Shown: positions 1 through 9,345, numbered from the stretch's first letter. The stretch is DNA of 64,000 nt from JAAFIP01 sp043728315 (GCA_043728315.1 JAYTMT010000150.1:1-64000); one strand, 5' to 3'. Notes: a model not told the origin generated them from the letters alone. A program made the numbers and translations.

Positions 1-5
1 CTCCT

Positions 6-20
6 GCCTAAAAATTAGGC
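6..20. other. Small inverted repeat at the window start
   Basis: GCCTAA and TTAGGC form a 6-bp stem with a 3-nt loop. No T-tract follows on either strand, so a terminator is unproven. It lies next to the IS21-like motifs. Confidence 0.3.
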
Positions 21-37
21 AGCGCTAGTAAAACACC

Positions 38-91
38 TGGCTCAGTTTTGAATCGGCATAACCTCTATTTGTGGCTCAGTTTTCGGTCGGC
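38..91. mobile_element. Remnant of an IS21-family-like end (two TGGCTCAGTTTT motifs)
   Basis: Two copies of TGGCTCAGTTTTnnnTCGGC lie at 38-57 and 72-91, a 34-bp period. IS21-family elements carry such repeated transposase-binding motifs near their ends, and this motif resembles those of Burkholderiales IS21-like elements; the resemblance is recalled, not checked. No istA/istB gene is visible, so this is either the edge of an element left of the window or a remnant. Confidence 0.4.
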
Positions 92-99
92 GGTAACAC

Positions 100-516
100 A
101 TGCTGTGGCTTAAAGAATTGATATCTCAAGACGACGATGTGCAGCTACACAGCCAAATGATGCCATCAAACAATGGCTGGATAAGTAAGCCCCAAGAGCA
201 GGGGTTTGTACAGGGAACATGGCACCAACTGCTGTGGTTTTATGCGCAGTCGCAATATGAGGCGGCTAGCCTGTTGCCCAGTACTTTTGGCGTAGAACAC
301 ATCCAATTGCGCCGCTTCCCGCAAATCACGCCCGCCGCGCTTGATGTACGGCATTTGGCTTTGATACATGTGTTGAGCGCAGGTAGCATGCCATTTGCGC
401 AAATCGAAATGCTGGTTGCGTCGGAGCATCGACCTTACTTGTGCCCAGATTTGGCGGCGCTGTCGATGCTCGGTGCTATCAAGTCAATGCCAAATGCACT
501 GGCCTGCTATGGATAG
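100..516 (+). CDS. Hypothetical protein upstream of a BLUF gene
   Basis: The 138-residue product is not recognised. It has no signal peptide or membrane segment. The C-terminal half, around residues 68-130, is Leu/Ala/His-rich and looks alpha-helical. The last 8 bases overlap the start of the BLUF gene, so the two are probably translationally coupled and may work together. The start lies just after IS-like end motifs, so the native N-terminus could have been lost. GC is lower than in neighbouring genes. Confidence 0.5.
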   Translation: MLWLKELISQDDDVQLHSQMMPSNNGWISKPQEQGFVQGTWHQLLWFYAQSQYEAASLLPSTFGVEHIQLRRFPQITPAALDVRHLALIHVLSAGSMPFAQIEMLVASEHRPYLCPDLAALSMLGAIKSMPNALACYG

Positions 517-982
517 CACCGCATCTGCCCCTTTGTTGCTCCAACTGATGTATAGCAGTGTGAGCCAAGACATGCCCACAGAGACTAGACTTGAGGATCT
601 TTTTGCAACTTGTCGACGCAACAATACCCGTGATGGCATCACGGGTGCCTTGATGTGCTCTGGCCGCTTGAATATCCAGTTTCTAGAGGGGCCAGAGGAT
701 ACAGTTTTGCCTCTGTGGCAGCGTATACAAAATGACATGAGCCACCACTCAGTGGTGCAACTGCATCACAATTTGTCAGCGCAAGGCCGGCTATTTAGTG
801 ACTGGGCCATGCTACGCGGTAAAAGCTCTAGACAAGAAATGATGGCCTTGGTGCGCGGCGCTTACCTCAAGGCAAAAAAGCAGGATAGTCCGTCTTGGGC
901 ATTTGGCATTGGCCCTTTGCTGATCCTGCTGGATGGCGAGTTTAGTGGTGCTTATGCCCACGCTCAGTTGGAGGCAGATTAA
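509..982 (+). CDS. BLUF-domain blue-light sensor protein
   Basis: The 157-residue product has an N-terminal BLUF domain (about residues 9-100), which binds FAD and senses blue light. The three flavin-contacting residues are visible with family spacing: Tyr15 in MYSS, Asn39 in RRNN and Gln57 in NIQFLEG (24 and 42 residues apart, as in AppA). About 55 C-terminal residues form a helical cap. No EAL, GGDEF or other output domain is attached, so it is a short BLUF protein acting through a partner. ATG at 509 was chosen because it aligns with family N-termini and overlaps the upstream stop (ATGGATAG). The upstream gene is a candidate partner. Confidence 0.85.
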   Translation: MDSTASAPLLLQLMYSSVSQDMPTETRLEDLFATCRRNNTRDGITGALMCSGRLNIQFLEGPEDTVLPLWQRIQNDMSHHSVVQLHHNLSAQGRLFSDWAMLRGKSSRQEMMALVRGAYLKAKKQDSPSWAFGIGPLLILLDGEFSGAYAHAQLEAD

Positions 983-1027
983 GCGGGTTTTTGGAATGCT
1001 GCGCTGGGCAGGTGCACGCAATCTAGC

Positions 1028-1912
1028 TCAAGGCTCAGGCGGCGCAGCCCTAAACGGGTTAAACCCCGTAATCAGCGCCGTGGCGGTCAGCACCAGCAGG
1101 CAGCCCGGCAGCATGCCCCATGTAACGGGCTCACCTAAAAACAGTCCGCCCCACGTCACGCCAAACAGCGGAATCATAAAAGCCGACGAGGTGGCCGCCG
1201 TGGCCGAAATCTCGCGCATCAGGCGCAGGCTCAGCCAATACATCAGCCCCGAGGTGATGCAGCCCAAAAACACCACCATCAGCACCACCGCCAGCGTGGG
1301 CTGCATGCTGGGCACTGCAGCGCCCATGGGCAGGAGCAACACTGCGGCCGCAGCCACGTGCACAGCGGCGGCTACTGGCAGCGGCTCATGCTGCTGCGTG
1401 GCGCGCTTCATCAAAATCGAGCCAATGCCATAGCTGGCCGCCGCCACCGTGCAAGCCAGCGCCGCCAGCAGCACAGGCGCAGTCACCGCCACAGGGCCCA
1501 GCTGCACCAAAAGCGCCACCCCCGCAAAGCCCACAGCGCAGCCCCACAAACGCCGCGCGCTCAGTCGCTCATCGCCCATGAAAGCTGCAGCCAACACCCC
1601 AAACAGCGGCGCAGTGGCATTGAGCACAGCAGAATAGCCCGCAGGCAGCACCAAAGCCGCATAGTTAAACAACACAAACGGCGAAGCTACAGTCACCACC
1701 GCCAAAAACACCATGCGCGGCCAACTGGCCCGCTCGGGCCACCGATGCCGCAGCACCCGCATCAACCCCGCCAGCACCAAAGCAGCCAACAAACAACGCA
1801 AGCCCGCCACCCCAAAGGGCCCAAGCGCAGGGCTAGCAATCCGAATCAAAGGAAAAGATGCACCCCACAGGGCTGACATGCCGACTAGCTGGGCGAATTG
1901 GGAGGTTTTCAA
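1028..1912 (-). CDS. DMT-superfamily (EamA) transporter
   Basis: The 294-residue inner-membrane protein has about ten hydrophobic segments arranged as two EamA repeats (roughly 10-140 and 150-285). The first has the typical ALWGASFPLIR start and the second ends with LFGVTWGGLFLGEP, the EamA repeat signature. Members export amino acids, metabolites or drugs; the substrate cannot be told from sequence. It is convergent with the BLUF gene, and a 47-bp dispersed repeat lies just upstream. Confidence 0.85.
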   Translation of the reverse strand: MKTSQFAQLVGMSALWGASFPLIRIASPALGPFGVAGLRCLLAALVLAGLMRVLRHRWPERASWPRMVFLAVVTVASPFVLFNYAALVLPAGYSAVLNATAPLFGVLAAAFMGDERLSARRLWGCAVGFAGVALLVQLGPVAVTAPVLLAALACTVAAASYGIGSILMKRATQQHEPLPVAAAVHVAAAAVLLLPMGAAVPSMQPTLAVVLMVVFLGCITSGLMYWLSLRLMREISATAATSSAFMIPLFGVTWGGLFLGEPVTWGMLPGCLLVLTATALITGFNPFRAAPPEP

Positions 1913-1933
1913 GAGGTTTTTACGGAAAAATTG

Positions 1934-1980
1934 GCCAATGTCAGCGTGATATGGTCATTGTTTAGTATGAAATTAATAGC
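1934..1980 (+). repeat. 47-bp dispersed repeat, copy 1
   Basis: Starts GCCAATGTCAGCGTGATATG and ends AATTAATAGC. Intergenic, between the eamA start and the GIY-YIG stop. Consensus features of the family are GCCAATGTCA, CATATGGTCA and a palindromic end GCTATT...AATAGC. Confidence 0.75.
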
Positions 1981-1986
1981 GAGTAT

Positions 1987-2628
1987 TTAGATATCAACCG
2001 TATCAATATGGTGCGCCTCGTAAATTTCTTTCACAGTCTTCCCGTTGAAAGTCCAGTACGGCGATGGTTGTAACGGGTAGTCATCTGGTAAGTTGAGTAT
2101 TTTTCTGGTGGCGGATGTCAGTGAAATCACTTCAGCATTGAAGATCACCTTCTTTTCTCCTGCGATCTCGCATTGATGCGCCCCATCTTTTGAAACAAGA
2201 ACACTGCCATTGGGGATCCCAAGCTCATGAAAATTCATGGGTGGTCGCATTCTGCGTTTGAGGGCTTGTGATGATTGTTTATCGACAGATGGAACATCGG
2301 AATCTAGCGCTTTTTCAAACTGCTGGGTAATGTCGTCCACTTTGAGTAATTGAAGAACCGCGACAACACGCTCGGGTTCTAGCTTGAAAAACTCACGGTT
2401 TGGATTGATGCGTGTCATTCCAAAGGCAAAATGAAGTGTTTTTTCGACTGCACTGGCATCTTTGACCTTGCAAGCAAAAGCGCAATCGAAGGGCACGGGA
2501 ACGCCCGTGCTGTACAGCTGCTTCATGCGCTCCCCAACCTCAAGCTGCGTAGTTTTCCCAATTTTTACGATCCCTGGCATTGCAGGATTTGTCAGGACGT
2601 AAACAATCTGATTTGATTTGTCTGTCAT
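1987..2628 (-). CDS. GIY-YIG nuclease-family protein (T5orf172 type) with C-terminal RAMA-like domain
   Basis: Of 213 residues, about 8-95 fit the T5orf172/Mug113 branch of GIY-YIG: YVLT near residue 10 and VKIGKT at 21-26 stand for GIY and YIG, followed by Arg34, Glu62 and NREFF at 77-81. The C-terminal part (about 130-195) resembles the small RAMA domain found in restriction-modification contexts. Such proteins are presumed DNA endonucleases or DNA-binding proteins. No methylase or restriction gene is adjacent. It is a single-gene unit flanked by two copies of the 47-bp repeat; the C-terminal assignment is tentative. Confidence 0.7.
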   Translation of the reverse strand: MTDKSNQIVYVLTNPAMPGIVKIGKTTQLEVGERMKQLYSTGVPVPFDCAFACKVKDASAVEKTLHFAFGMTRINPNREFFKLEPERVVAVLQLLKVDDITQQFEKALDSDVPSVDKQSSQALKRRMRPPMNFHELGIPNGSVLVSKDGAHQCEIAGEKKVIFNAEVISLTSATRKILNLPDDYPLQPSPYWTFNGKTVKEIYEAHHIDTVDI

Positions 2629-2729
2629 TGGATCAATATAAAGTTTGAAAGATAAGGCTCTTTGTGATCTGCACTGGGGCAGGCACAGGCCATTGGAGAA
2701 TAAAAAAACAAGCTAATTTAAAAAATACT

Positions 2730-2776
2730 GCCAATGTCGCCGTCATATGGTCACAGTTCGCTATCAATACTATTGC
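2730..2776 (+). repeat. 47-bp dispersed repeat, copy 2 (forms the ftsY 3' end)
   Basis: Begins GCCAATGTCGCCGTCATATG and ends CAATACTATTGC. Its last 7 bases overlap the end of ftsY: the terminal Gln codon and the TAG stop lie inside the repeat. Confidence 0.75.
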
Positions 2777-4017
2777 AATAACGCGCTGGCAAACTCCGCT
2801 GCATCAAAAGTTTCCAAGTCTTCTAGCTTCTCGCCCACGCCAATAAAGTAGACCTTGATGCCGCGCAGCTCAGGCGATTTCAGGGAGCGCTCGCGTGCCC
2901 ACAGCGCTATCGCCGCTATCACGCCGCCCTTGGCTGTGCCGTCTAGCTTGGTGATGACCAGGCCCGTGAGCTGTAGCGCTTCGTCGAACGATTTGACCTG
3001 CGCCAGCGCGTTTTGCCCTGTGTTGCCGTCTATTACCAGCAGCACCTCGTGCGGAGCGCCCGCATCGGCTTTGGCCACCACACGTTTGATCTTCTTGATC
3101 TCTTCCATCAGGTGCAACTGGGTGGGCAGGCGGCCAGCGGTGTCGATCATGACCACGTCTTTGCCGCGCGCTTTGCCAGCGGTCACCGCGTCGAAGCTCA
3201 CCGCAGCGGGGTCACCGCCTTCTTGGGAGATGATTTCCACTTGGTTGCGGTCTGCCCACACGCCCAGCTGCTCGCGGGCAGCGGCTCTGAAGGTGTCGGC
3301 CGCTGCTAGCAATACACTAGCTCCCGAGTCAGCCAGATGCTTGGTCAGTTTGCCGATAGAGGTGGTTTTGCCAGCGCCATTCACGCCGGCCACCATCATC
3401 ACCGTGGGCTTGAATTCGCCGATGACTAAAGCGCCTTGAAGGGGTTGCAAAAGCTCGGCAAAGGCCTGCGCCAGCAGTGCCTTCACGGCCATGGGGTGGG
3501 TGGCTTTGCTGTCTTTCACGCGCTTTTTTAAGTCAGCCAGCAAGTATTGTGTGGCCGCTACGCCCGCATCGCTCATGAGCAGGGCGGCCTCGAGCTCTTC
3601 GTACAGCGCGTCGTCGATTTGCGTGCCGGTGAACACGGTGGCAATGGAGCTGCCGGTTTTGCGCAGGCCATTTTTAAGCTTTTCTAGCCATGTGGCGCGC
3701 GGCTGGGCTGGGCGCGGGGCAAGCAGGGCTTCGTCTAGCGGGGCGGCTTTGAACCAGCCGGTGTCGGTGCTGGGCAAAATTGCGGGGGCGCCAGCGGCTA
3801 GGGCAGCGACAGGGGTGGCAGCTGAGGCAATGGCGGCTGGGGGCGCACCAGCTGATGCAGATGCAGCCAAGGGCAGATCGGATGCCGCCAGCTTGGGCGC
3901 AGCGGGATTAGCCGCTTGGACGGGCACTGTGGCAGCGGGTGCGGCTACAGAAGTGGCAGCTGTAATGGCCGCTGCTGGAGCAACGGGATCAGGTTTTTTG
4001 CGAAAAAAGGAGAACAT
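2770..4017 (-). CDS. ftsY: Signal recognition particle receptor FtsY
   Basis: SRP-receptor GTPase that docks SRP-ribosome complexes at the inner membrane for cotranslational insertion. The 415-residue product has an Ala/Pro-rich acidic-poor N-terminal extension (1-105), then the N domain and the NG GTPase: GVNGAGKT at 211-218, DTAGRLP and TKLDGTAKGG. The ATG at 4017 (MFSFFRKKPDP) was chosen as the classic FtsY N-terminus; an in-frame ATG 96 nt upstream would add an unrelated Cys-rich stretch. It is divergent from rsmD, 86 bp apart, a common arrangement. Its stop codon lies inside a dispersed repeat. Confidence 0.95.
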   Translation of the reverse strand: MFSFFRKKPDPVAPAAAITAATSVAAPAATVPVQAANPAAPKLAASDLPLAASASAGAPPAAIASAATPVAALAAGAPAILPSTDTGWFKAAPLDEALLAPRPAQPRATWLEKLKNGLRKTGSSIATVFTGTQIDDALYEELEAALLMSDAGVAATQYLLADLKKRVKDSKATHPMAVKALLAQAFAELLQPLQGALVIGEFKPTVMMVAGVNGAGKTTSIGKLTKHLADSGASVLLAAADTFRAAAREQLGVWADRNQVEIISQEGGDPAAVSFDAVTAGKARGKDVVMIDTAGRLPTQLHLMEEIKKIKRVVAKADAGAPHEVLLVIDGNTGQNALAQVKSFDEALQLTGLVITKLDGTAKGGVIAAIALWARERSLKSPELRGIKVYFIGVGEKLEDLETFDAAEFASALLQ

Positions 4018-4103
4018 AGGAAGCTTTTTACAATACCTGCATTCTATGCAATCGGCCAGCGCGCAACTTACACTCGCCCACACAGCCCCCACACAAGACC
4101 TCC

Positions 4104-4748
4104 ATGCCGACATTTAAAAAAGCCCCGCCGCCTGCCCGTAGTGCGCCCAAGCCCGCAGGCCAAGCCAAAACCCCTGTGCATGGCCACAAGCCCCCAGGCG
4201 AGATCCGCATCATTGGCGGGCTATACAAACGCAGCAAACTGGCCGTGCCCAACATCCCCGGCCTGCGCCCCACGCCCGACCGTGTGCGCGAAACCCTGTT
4301 TAATTGGCTGGGCCAAGACTTAACTGGCTGGCGCTGCCTAGATGTCTTTGCAGGCACGGGCGCGCTGGGCTTTGAAGCGGCTTCGCGCGGGGCGGCGCAG
4401 GTGCTCATGGTGGAAAACAATGCCGCCCTGGTGGCCGCGCTGGCCGCCACCAAAACCAAGCTAGGCGCGGCCAATGTGCAGATTCAGCGCGGCGACGCTC
4501 TGGCCGCCCTGCGCGCCCAGAGCGCTGGCAGCATGGATTTGATTTTTATCGACCCGCCTTTTGAATCCAACGACTTTTTTAAGATAATTGAGGCCAGTGT
4601 CAGCGTCATATCGTCATCTGGCGCTATTTATTTAGAAGCACCTAGGGCGTGGACAGATACAGAGCTAGCGCCCATAGGCCTGCGCGTAGCCAAGAGCGGC
4701 AAGGCGGGGGCCGTGCATTACCATTTGCTCACGCGCCTTGTGGTCTAA
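4104..4748 (+). CDS. rsmD: 16S rRNA (guanine(966)-N2)-methyltransferase RsmD
   Basis: SAM-dependent methyltransferase modifying G966 of 16S rRNA. The 214-residue product has the RsmD start GEIRIIGG.Y+, RPTPDRVRETLFNWL, the SAM-binding DVFAGTGALGFEA and the catalytic IDPPF. An Ala/Pro-rich N-terminal extension of about 30 residues is present. Residues about 164-179 are encoded by a copy of the 47-bp repeat, which replaces the usual loop near the C-terminus without breaking the frame. Confidence 0.92.
   Translation: MPTFKKAPPPARSAPKPAGQAKTPVHGHKPPGEIRIIGGLYKRSKLAVPNIPGLRPTPDRVRETLFNWLGQDLTGWRCLDVFAGTGALGFEAASRGAAQVLMVENNAALVAALAATKTKLGAANVQIQRGDALAALRAQSAGSMDLIFIDPPFESNDFFKIIEASVSVISSSGAIYLEAPRAWTDTELAPIGLRVAKSGKAGAVHYHLLTRLVV
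4593..4639 (+). repeat. 47-bp dispersed repeat, copy 3 (inside rsmD)
   Basis: Begins GCCAGTGTCAGCGTCATATC and ends TTTAGAAGC. Same length as the intergenic copies and read through in frame as about 16 codons of rsmD. Confidence 0.65.
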
Positions 4749-4843
4749 AGCTGGCCAGTGCATAGCCTTTGAAACCGCTGGTCGGGCTAGGCTCTCTTTT
4801 AGGTTTTTAATACCGAAGGCACTTCACTCAATTGAAGCTAAAT

Positions 4844-4890
4844 ACTATGAATAATGTAGCAAGCTATGACCATATGGCAGTGACATTGGG
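4844..4890 (-). repeat. 47-bp dispersed repeat, copy 4
   Basis: On the minus strand it begins CCCAATGTCACTGCCATATG and continues GTCATAGCTTGCTA. Intergenic downstream of rsmD, opposite orientation to copies 1-3. Confidence 0.7.
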
Positions 4891-5002
4891 TTGAAAATCC
4901 ATAAATTTAGCAGCAAACCAACAAATTAAAACCGCGATTATCGCTGAATGAAACTACAACAGCTGGCCAAACCAAACCCTCCAAACCAAGCATCCCAAGC
5001 GT

Positions 5003-5150
5003 GCAGTGGGTGGCCTGATTTTTCGCAGCGGTTTTCGCGATGCACAAAAGCTAGCCTCACAAACCAAGCGACTTTCCCGCGCAGTCCACAGAAAGACCAC
5101 CCCGCTGTTAGAGCGAAATAGAGCGGAGCAAAAATCAGGCCACCCACTGC
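5003..5150. repeat. 148-bp block bounded by perfect 21-bp inverted repeats
   Basis: The left arm (5003-5023, starting GCAGTGGGTGGCCTGATTTT) and right arm (5130-5150) are exact reverse complements over 21 bp and enclose 106 bp. No gene lies inside. It could be a small non-autonomous element, a relic of insertion, or a long hairpin in a read-through transcript. Confidence 0.7.
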
Positions 5151-5211
5151 GCGCGCAGCCTACGTCCGTTGCGTTAAACAAAAGCCCCCCCTTTGGCGTA
5201 TCATCCCACCC

Positions 5212-5709
5212 ATGAGCACCATTGCAGTTTATTCCGGCACATTTGACCCCATCACCTTGGGCCACGAAGACGTGGCGCGCCGCGCGGCGGGCATGTTTGA
5301 CACCCTAATCATTGCGGTGGCGGCTGCGCACCATAAAAAAACACTTTTTAACCACAATGTCAGGATGCAGCGGTCATCTGATGCTCTGCAAAACATAGCA
5401 AATGTGCAGGTGCTGCCCTTTGACGGCCTGATGGTGGATTTTTGCGCGAAGCATGGCGCAACCGTGATTGTGCGCGGCATCCGCAACATGGCTGATTTTG
5501 ACTACGAAGCCCAAATGGCCGCCATGAACCGCAAGATGAGTCCAAACATTGAAACGGTGTTTTTGCTGCCCAGCGCCCCCCTGCAATGCATCAGCTCCAC
5601 ACTGGTGCGCGAAATCAGCAAGCTAGGCGGCAGTGTGGCTGACATGGTGAACCCCGAGGTGGCCCGCGCGCTGGCCGATACGCACCGCCCACCGCGCCTA
5701 GAGGCTTGA
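5212..5709 (+). CDS. coaD: Phosphopantetheine adenylyltransferase
   Basis: Catalyses ATP + 4'-phosphopantetheine to dephospho-CoA + PPi, the penultimate step of CoA synthesis. The 165-residue product has the nucleotidyltransferase T/HxGH site (GTFDPITLGH, residues 9-18), RGIRNMADFDYE and the ISSTLVRE motif near the C-terminus. Length is typical. Residues about 48-63 are encoded by a diverged copy of the 47-bp repeat. The next gene begins 4 bp after the stop, so it is co-transcribed with the ferredoxin gene, a common beta/gammaproteobacterial pairing. Confidence 0.95.
   Translation: MSTIAVYSGTFDPITLGHEDVARRAAGMFDTLIIAVAAAHHKKTLFNHNVRMQRSSDALQNIANVQVLPFDGLMVDFCAKHGATVIVRGIRNMADFDYEAQMAAMNRKMSPNIETVFLLPSAPLQCISSTLVREISKLGGSVADMVNPEVARALADTHRPPRLEA
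5353..5399 (+). repeat. 47-bp dispersed repeat, diverged copy 5 (inside coaD)
   Basis: Begins CACAATGTCAGGATGCAGCG, followed by GTCATCTG, and ends ACATAGC. About 60 percent identical to the consensus over exactly 47 positions, without gaps. Weaker than the other copies; chance resemblance is possible. Confidence 0.4.
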
Positions 5710-5713
5710 AACC

Positions 5714-5995
5714 ATGGCGCTTTTGATCACTGACGAATGCATCAACTGTGATGTCTGCGAGCCCGAATGCCCCAATGCGGCCATCTATCTGGGCCCAGAA
5801 ATCTACGAAATCGACCCCAACAAATGCACCGAATGCGTCGGCCATTTCGACGAACCCCAGTGCGTGCAGGTTTGCCCCGTGGCCTGCATACCCATTAACC
5901 CAGCCTTCATAGAAGACAAAGACACGCTATGGCGCAAATACCAGCGGCTGGTGGGGCAAAATGCATCTGCACCACGCAATGGGGTGGAAACTTAA
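5714..5995 (+). CDS. YfhL-family 4Fe-4S dicluster ferredoxin
   Basis: The 93-residue soluble electron carrier has two cysteine clusters: CINCDVCEPECP (residues 11-22) and a second motif CTECVG...CVQVCP with the extra residues between Cys pairs typical of the YfhL/FdxN-like (Allochromatium-type) branch. It is coupled to coaD by a 4-bp gap. The redox partner is unknown. Confidence 0.9.
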   Translation: MALLITDECINCDVCEPECPNAAIYLGPEIYEIDPNKCTECVGHFDEPQCVQVCPVACIPINPAFIEDKDTLWRKYQRLVGQNASAPRNGVET

Positions 5996-6135
5996 GGCGC
6001 TCTGCACGCCTTGATATGCAGCATTATAAATTTAGCTTACTGCGCGCGTGCAATACTAGACGAAACTAGACGAAAGTCAATTTAGTTGAGATGTCTGTAA
6101 CCCAATTTAATTAAATACTGGCAAAATCACCATCT

Positions 6136-9100
6136 ATGTTGATTTACAAAAAGTTCTTTGCAGCCGTGATTTTGTGCCTTGGTCTGACCAACATGGGCGG
6201 GGGTGCTGCTTGGGCGCAGGTGTGTGCGGCTCCTGGCAAGGACGGCGCAGCTGTGTTATCCGGCATACTTAATACGTACTACCCCGGAAATGGCACATTG
6301 GCCACGTTGGCTACCAGTTTGGTATTAGGCGGCCCGTCGGTGGGTGCGGCTGGCACTGTCACGGTGGGCGACAAATTGCTCATCATCCAGCTGCAAGCGG
6401 CCAGCATTGACACCAGTGACGACGAGCGCTACGGCGACGGCACGGGCACGGCGGCAGCAAAGCCTGACTCCACGGCTTCTCAGGCCAATGGCTACACGGC
6501 ACTCAATCAAGCAGGCTTTTTTGAGTATGTGAGCGTGACAGCGGCCAATGGCAACAACATCACGTTCACCCCCGCTTTGACCAACAACTATGCGCAAAAC
6601 ACCGCCAGCCAGCCGCGCCTAACCTACCAAGTGATTCGCGTGCCGCAGTATGCCAGCGCGACGATCAATGGCGCAAGCCCCGTAACTGCCGCCGCGTGGA
6701 ACGGCACTACTGGCGGCGTGATGGTGGCCGATGTGGCTGGGATCATGACTTTTAGCGGAGCTGGGCCGCATATCAATGTGTCGAATGTGGGTTTTAGAGG
6801 GGGGGCGCAGGGCGTGGCCAACTCCACGTATCCAGCTGTCATTGCGCCAAACTACCGCAGTTTTTTAACGTCAGACGGTGGCGGCAAAGGTGAGGGCATA
6901 GCAGGCACGCCGCCATGGGTGAACAACTCCCAGCTTGGCACATACAACAACGGCACGCGCTTTTCCGATGTGGCAGGCGCTCAGTTAAACATCACCACCA
7001 CCACCGCAGGCTATGCCAACGGCAATTTCATGCGCGGTGCGCCAGGAAATGCGGGCGGTGGCGGCAACACGCACAATGCAGCAGGCGGCGGCGGCGGCAA
7101 TGGTGGACAGGGCGGTGTCGGCGGGCAAACGTTTAACGGTGACGGTTTGCGTGATTTAGGGGGCTATGGTGGCTCGCAAACGCCCCAAGACGGCATTTTG
7201 CTAGCTACGCGTATGTTCATGGGGGGTGGCGGTGGCTCTGGCAGCTTGAACAATGGCTCAGCCACTTGGGGCTTGGGTGGCCAAGGCGGCGGTGTGGTCA
7301 TGCTGCGCGTGGGCGCTTTCAGTGGTGCAGGCTTGCTGCGCGCCGACGGCCAGCGCGGCTGGGACTCCAATGTATCCAACGACGCGGGTGGCGGCGGCGG
7401 AGCGGGTGGTTCGGTGTTTGTGATTGCGGGCAGCGGCCACGGCAATATCAGTGTGCAAGCGCGTGGTGGTGATGGGGCAGACAGCAACCTGACCAACGGA
7501 AGCCTAGCCGCTTTTACGCCGCCTTTTGGCAACCAAGGTGGGTGCTGTGATGGCGAGCGCGAGGGCCCGGGCGGCGGCGGCGGCGGCGGTGCGGTGTATG
7601 CCAATGCCAGTTTGGGTATATTGTCGCTGGGCGGAGGCATCAATGGCCTGTCACGCGAGGACAAGCGCGCAGGTTTTTCGGGCAATATGCGGGCCACCCC
7701 AGGAGCTGTGGGCACCAGTAATTTAGCTCTGGCTGCCAGTGCGGTTGTAGGTGTGCGCGAGGGCTACATTTGCAAGCCAGTTCTCAGCGTAACTAAGCGT
7801 ACAGGCACTCCCAGCCGCAGCGTGCCAGCCGATACCACAGGTACATACCAAGTGGGCATCAGCAACGCGGCCAATAGCGGCTGGGCCTATGGTGTGGCCT
7901 TAATTGACGCGCTGCCTGCGCCGTTTACTCTAGGCACACCCGGCACGGCCACGCTGGCATATTCGGGTAGTGCCACTTACAGCGCTAGCCAGCCTGCCAG
8001 CACGGCCGCCTTTGCCCTGAGCCCTGCCACTTGGGGGCAAGAAGGGTTGTATAGCGCAGCATTTAATCTTGCGCCCGGTGCTTCAGTGACGCTGAGCTAC
8101 TCAGTGACGCTTAACAGCGCTGCCTCCGGAACATACCAAAATGCTGCCCAAGTGCGCTACACCGACCCCACCCGCAGCAGCGGAGGGCCCGCTACCAGCA
8201 CCACCGCCAATCCCACCGTGACACCCGGTGGCACTGACGCATCGGGCGCGGCCGTAGGGGGTAGCAATTATGTAGCGTCGTCCAGCACGCAGGAAGACAT
8301 CGTAATTTCAGGCGTAGCCGGCACGAGCGCAGATTTGTCTTTGGTCAAAACTGGACCTGCCACAGCCTTTGTGGGAGATACTATCAATTACAGCTTGGTG
8401 ATTAACAACTCGGGACCGAGCAATATCACAGGCGGCGCGTCGATTACGGACAATGTGCCAGCGAATATTGGCTCGGTCACATGGGCTTGCACGCTCACCG
8501 GCGGCGTGGGCGACTGCGACACCTTGGTGGCCGGGCCGGGCGTGAGTGGCTCGGGCAATGCGGTTGTGCTCACGCGTGCCGCGCTCAGCAGTGGCGCGCA
8601 ACTGAGCATCGCTATCACAGGTGTGGTGCTGAGCGCGGGCAACACCACCAACACCGCCACTGTCGCCGTGCCAGCGGGCTTTACTGATCCCACGCCCAGC
8701 AACAACACGGGCACAGCGACTTCGGTGTTTGCCCTGCCCACAGCAGATTTGGCGATTACCAAAACCAATGGCACCACCACGGTGCCACAAGGCGGTGTTA
8801 CCAGCCACATCATCACGGTGACCAACAATGGCCCTGCGCCGGTGAGCAATGCTGTGGTGACTGACCCAGCAGGCGCTGGCATGGTCAAGCTGAGCATGAC
8901 CTGCTCGGCCAGTGGCGGCGCATCGTGCCCGGGCAGCTTTAGCACCACCACGTTTGAAACACCGGGGCTGACGATTCCTAGTTTTCCCGTCGGCGGTATC
9001 GTCGTGTTTAACTTAACCAGTCAAATCACAGGTACGCCCACGGTCACCAATACCGCTTTCATCACGTCAAGCATTGCCGACCCCACGCCTACGAATAACA

Positions 9101-9201
9101 GCGCTACCGACACCGACACGGTGGTGGTCAATCGCACCCAGGTCGTGTCTGCCGCTGCCATTTGCCCCGCAGGCACAACCGAGCAGCTTACGAATTTATA
9201 A
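6136..9201 (+). pseudogene. 5' part of an interrupted secreted glycine-rich / DUF11-repeat protein
   Basis: Residues 1-28 form a signal peptide ending AWA-QV. Residues about 30-560 are a surface-protein-like domain with long Gly-rich stretches (GGGGG runs around 305-480). From about 560 there are repeated DUF11 (conserved-repeat, Ig-like) domains recognised by SxTNTATVA, DPTPSNNTGT and LxxTKTNGTT motifs. The frame ends CPAGTTEQLTNL and then a stop supplied by prophage DNA. The gene continues in the same frame after the prophage at 51030; the original product would be about 1446 residues. It was probably an exported or surface-associated protein. Function unknown. Confidence 0.9.
9193..9198 (+). 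repeat. Left copy of the prophage target-site duplication
   Basis: AATTTA here and at 51030-51035 flank the prophage. Five bases are expected for Mu-type insertion, so one of the six matched bases is probably coincidental. Removing the prophage and one copy restores the reading frame ...E-Q-L-T-N-L-L-S-N-S.... Confidence 0.85.
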
Positions 9202-9345
9202 GAACGAGTGAGATATTCAACCCGAGTTCTGCGCGATATTTTGGGATTTAGGGGGCTTTAACTGGATGGTATCGAAACCAGTTATGCAAAAGTGTTTCCT
9301 GTAGGGAAAAAAATTGGCTCGGTGGTATTTTTTGACACTGATGGT
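9199..9345. other. Prophage left end with candidate transposase-binding motifs
   Basis: 147 bp without a gene. Two motifs, CGAGTGAGATAT (9206-9217) and CGAGTTCTGCGCGATATT (9223-9240), resemble CGAGTGAAGCGAGATAAA on the minus strand near the right end. Such repeated motifs near phage ends are expected for MuA-type transposase sites. The terminal dinucleotides are not the TG...CA of Mu. Confidence 0.5.

Larger units (their letters stand above)
4749..5211. other. Intergenic region rsmD-coaD without a gene
   Basis: 463 bp hold no convincing gene; the short open frames here run through repeats. Visible contents are an inverted copy of the 47-bp repeat (4844-4890) and a 148-bp block bounded by a perfect 21-bp inverted repeat (5003-5150). 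No clear promoter for coaD could be picked. Confidence 0.6.

Noticed and set aside
4938..5265. Short open frames before coaD
   Set aside because: They run through the inverted repeat in several frames on both strands without a ribosome site.
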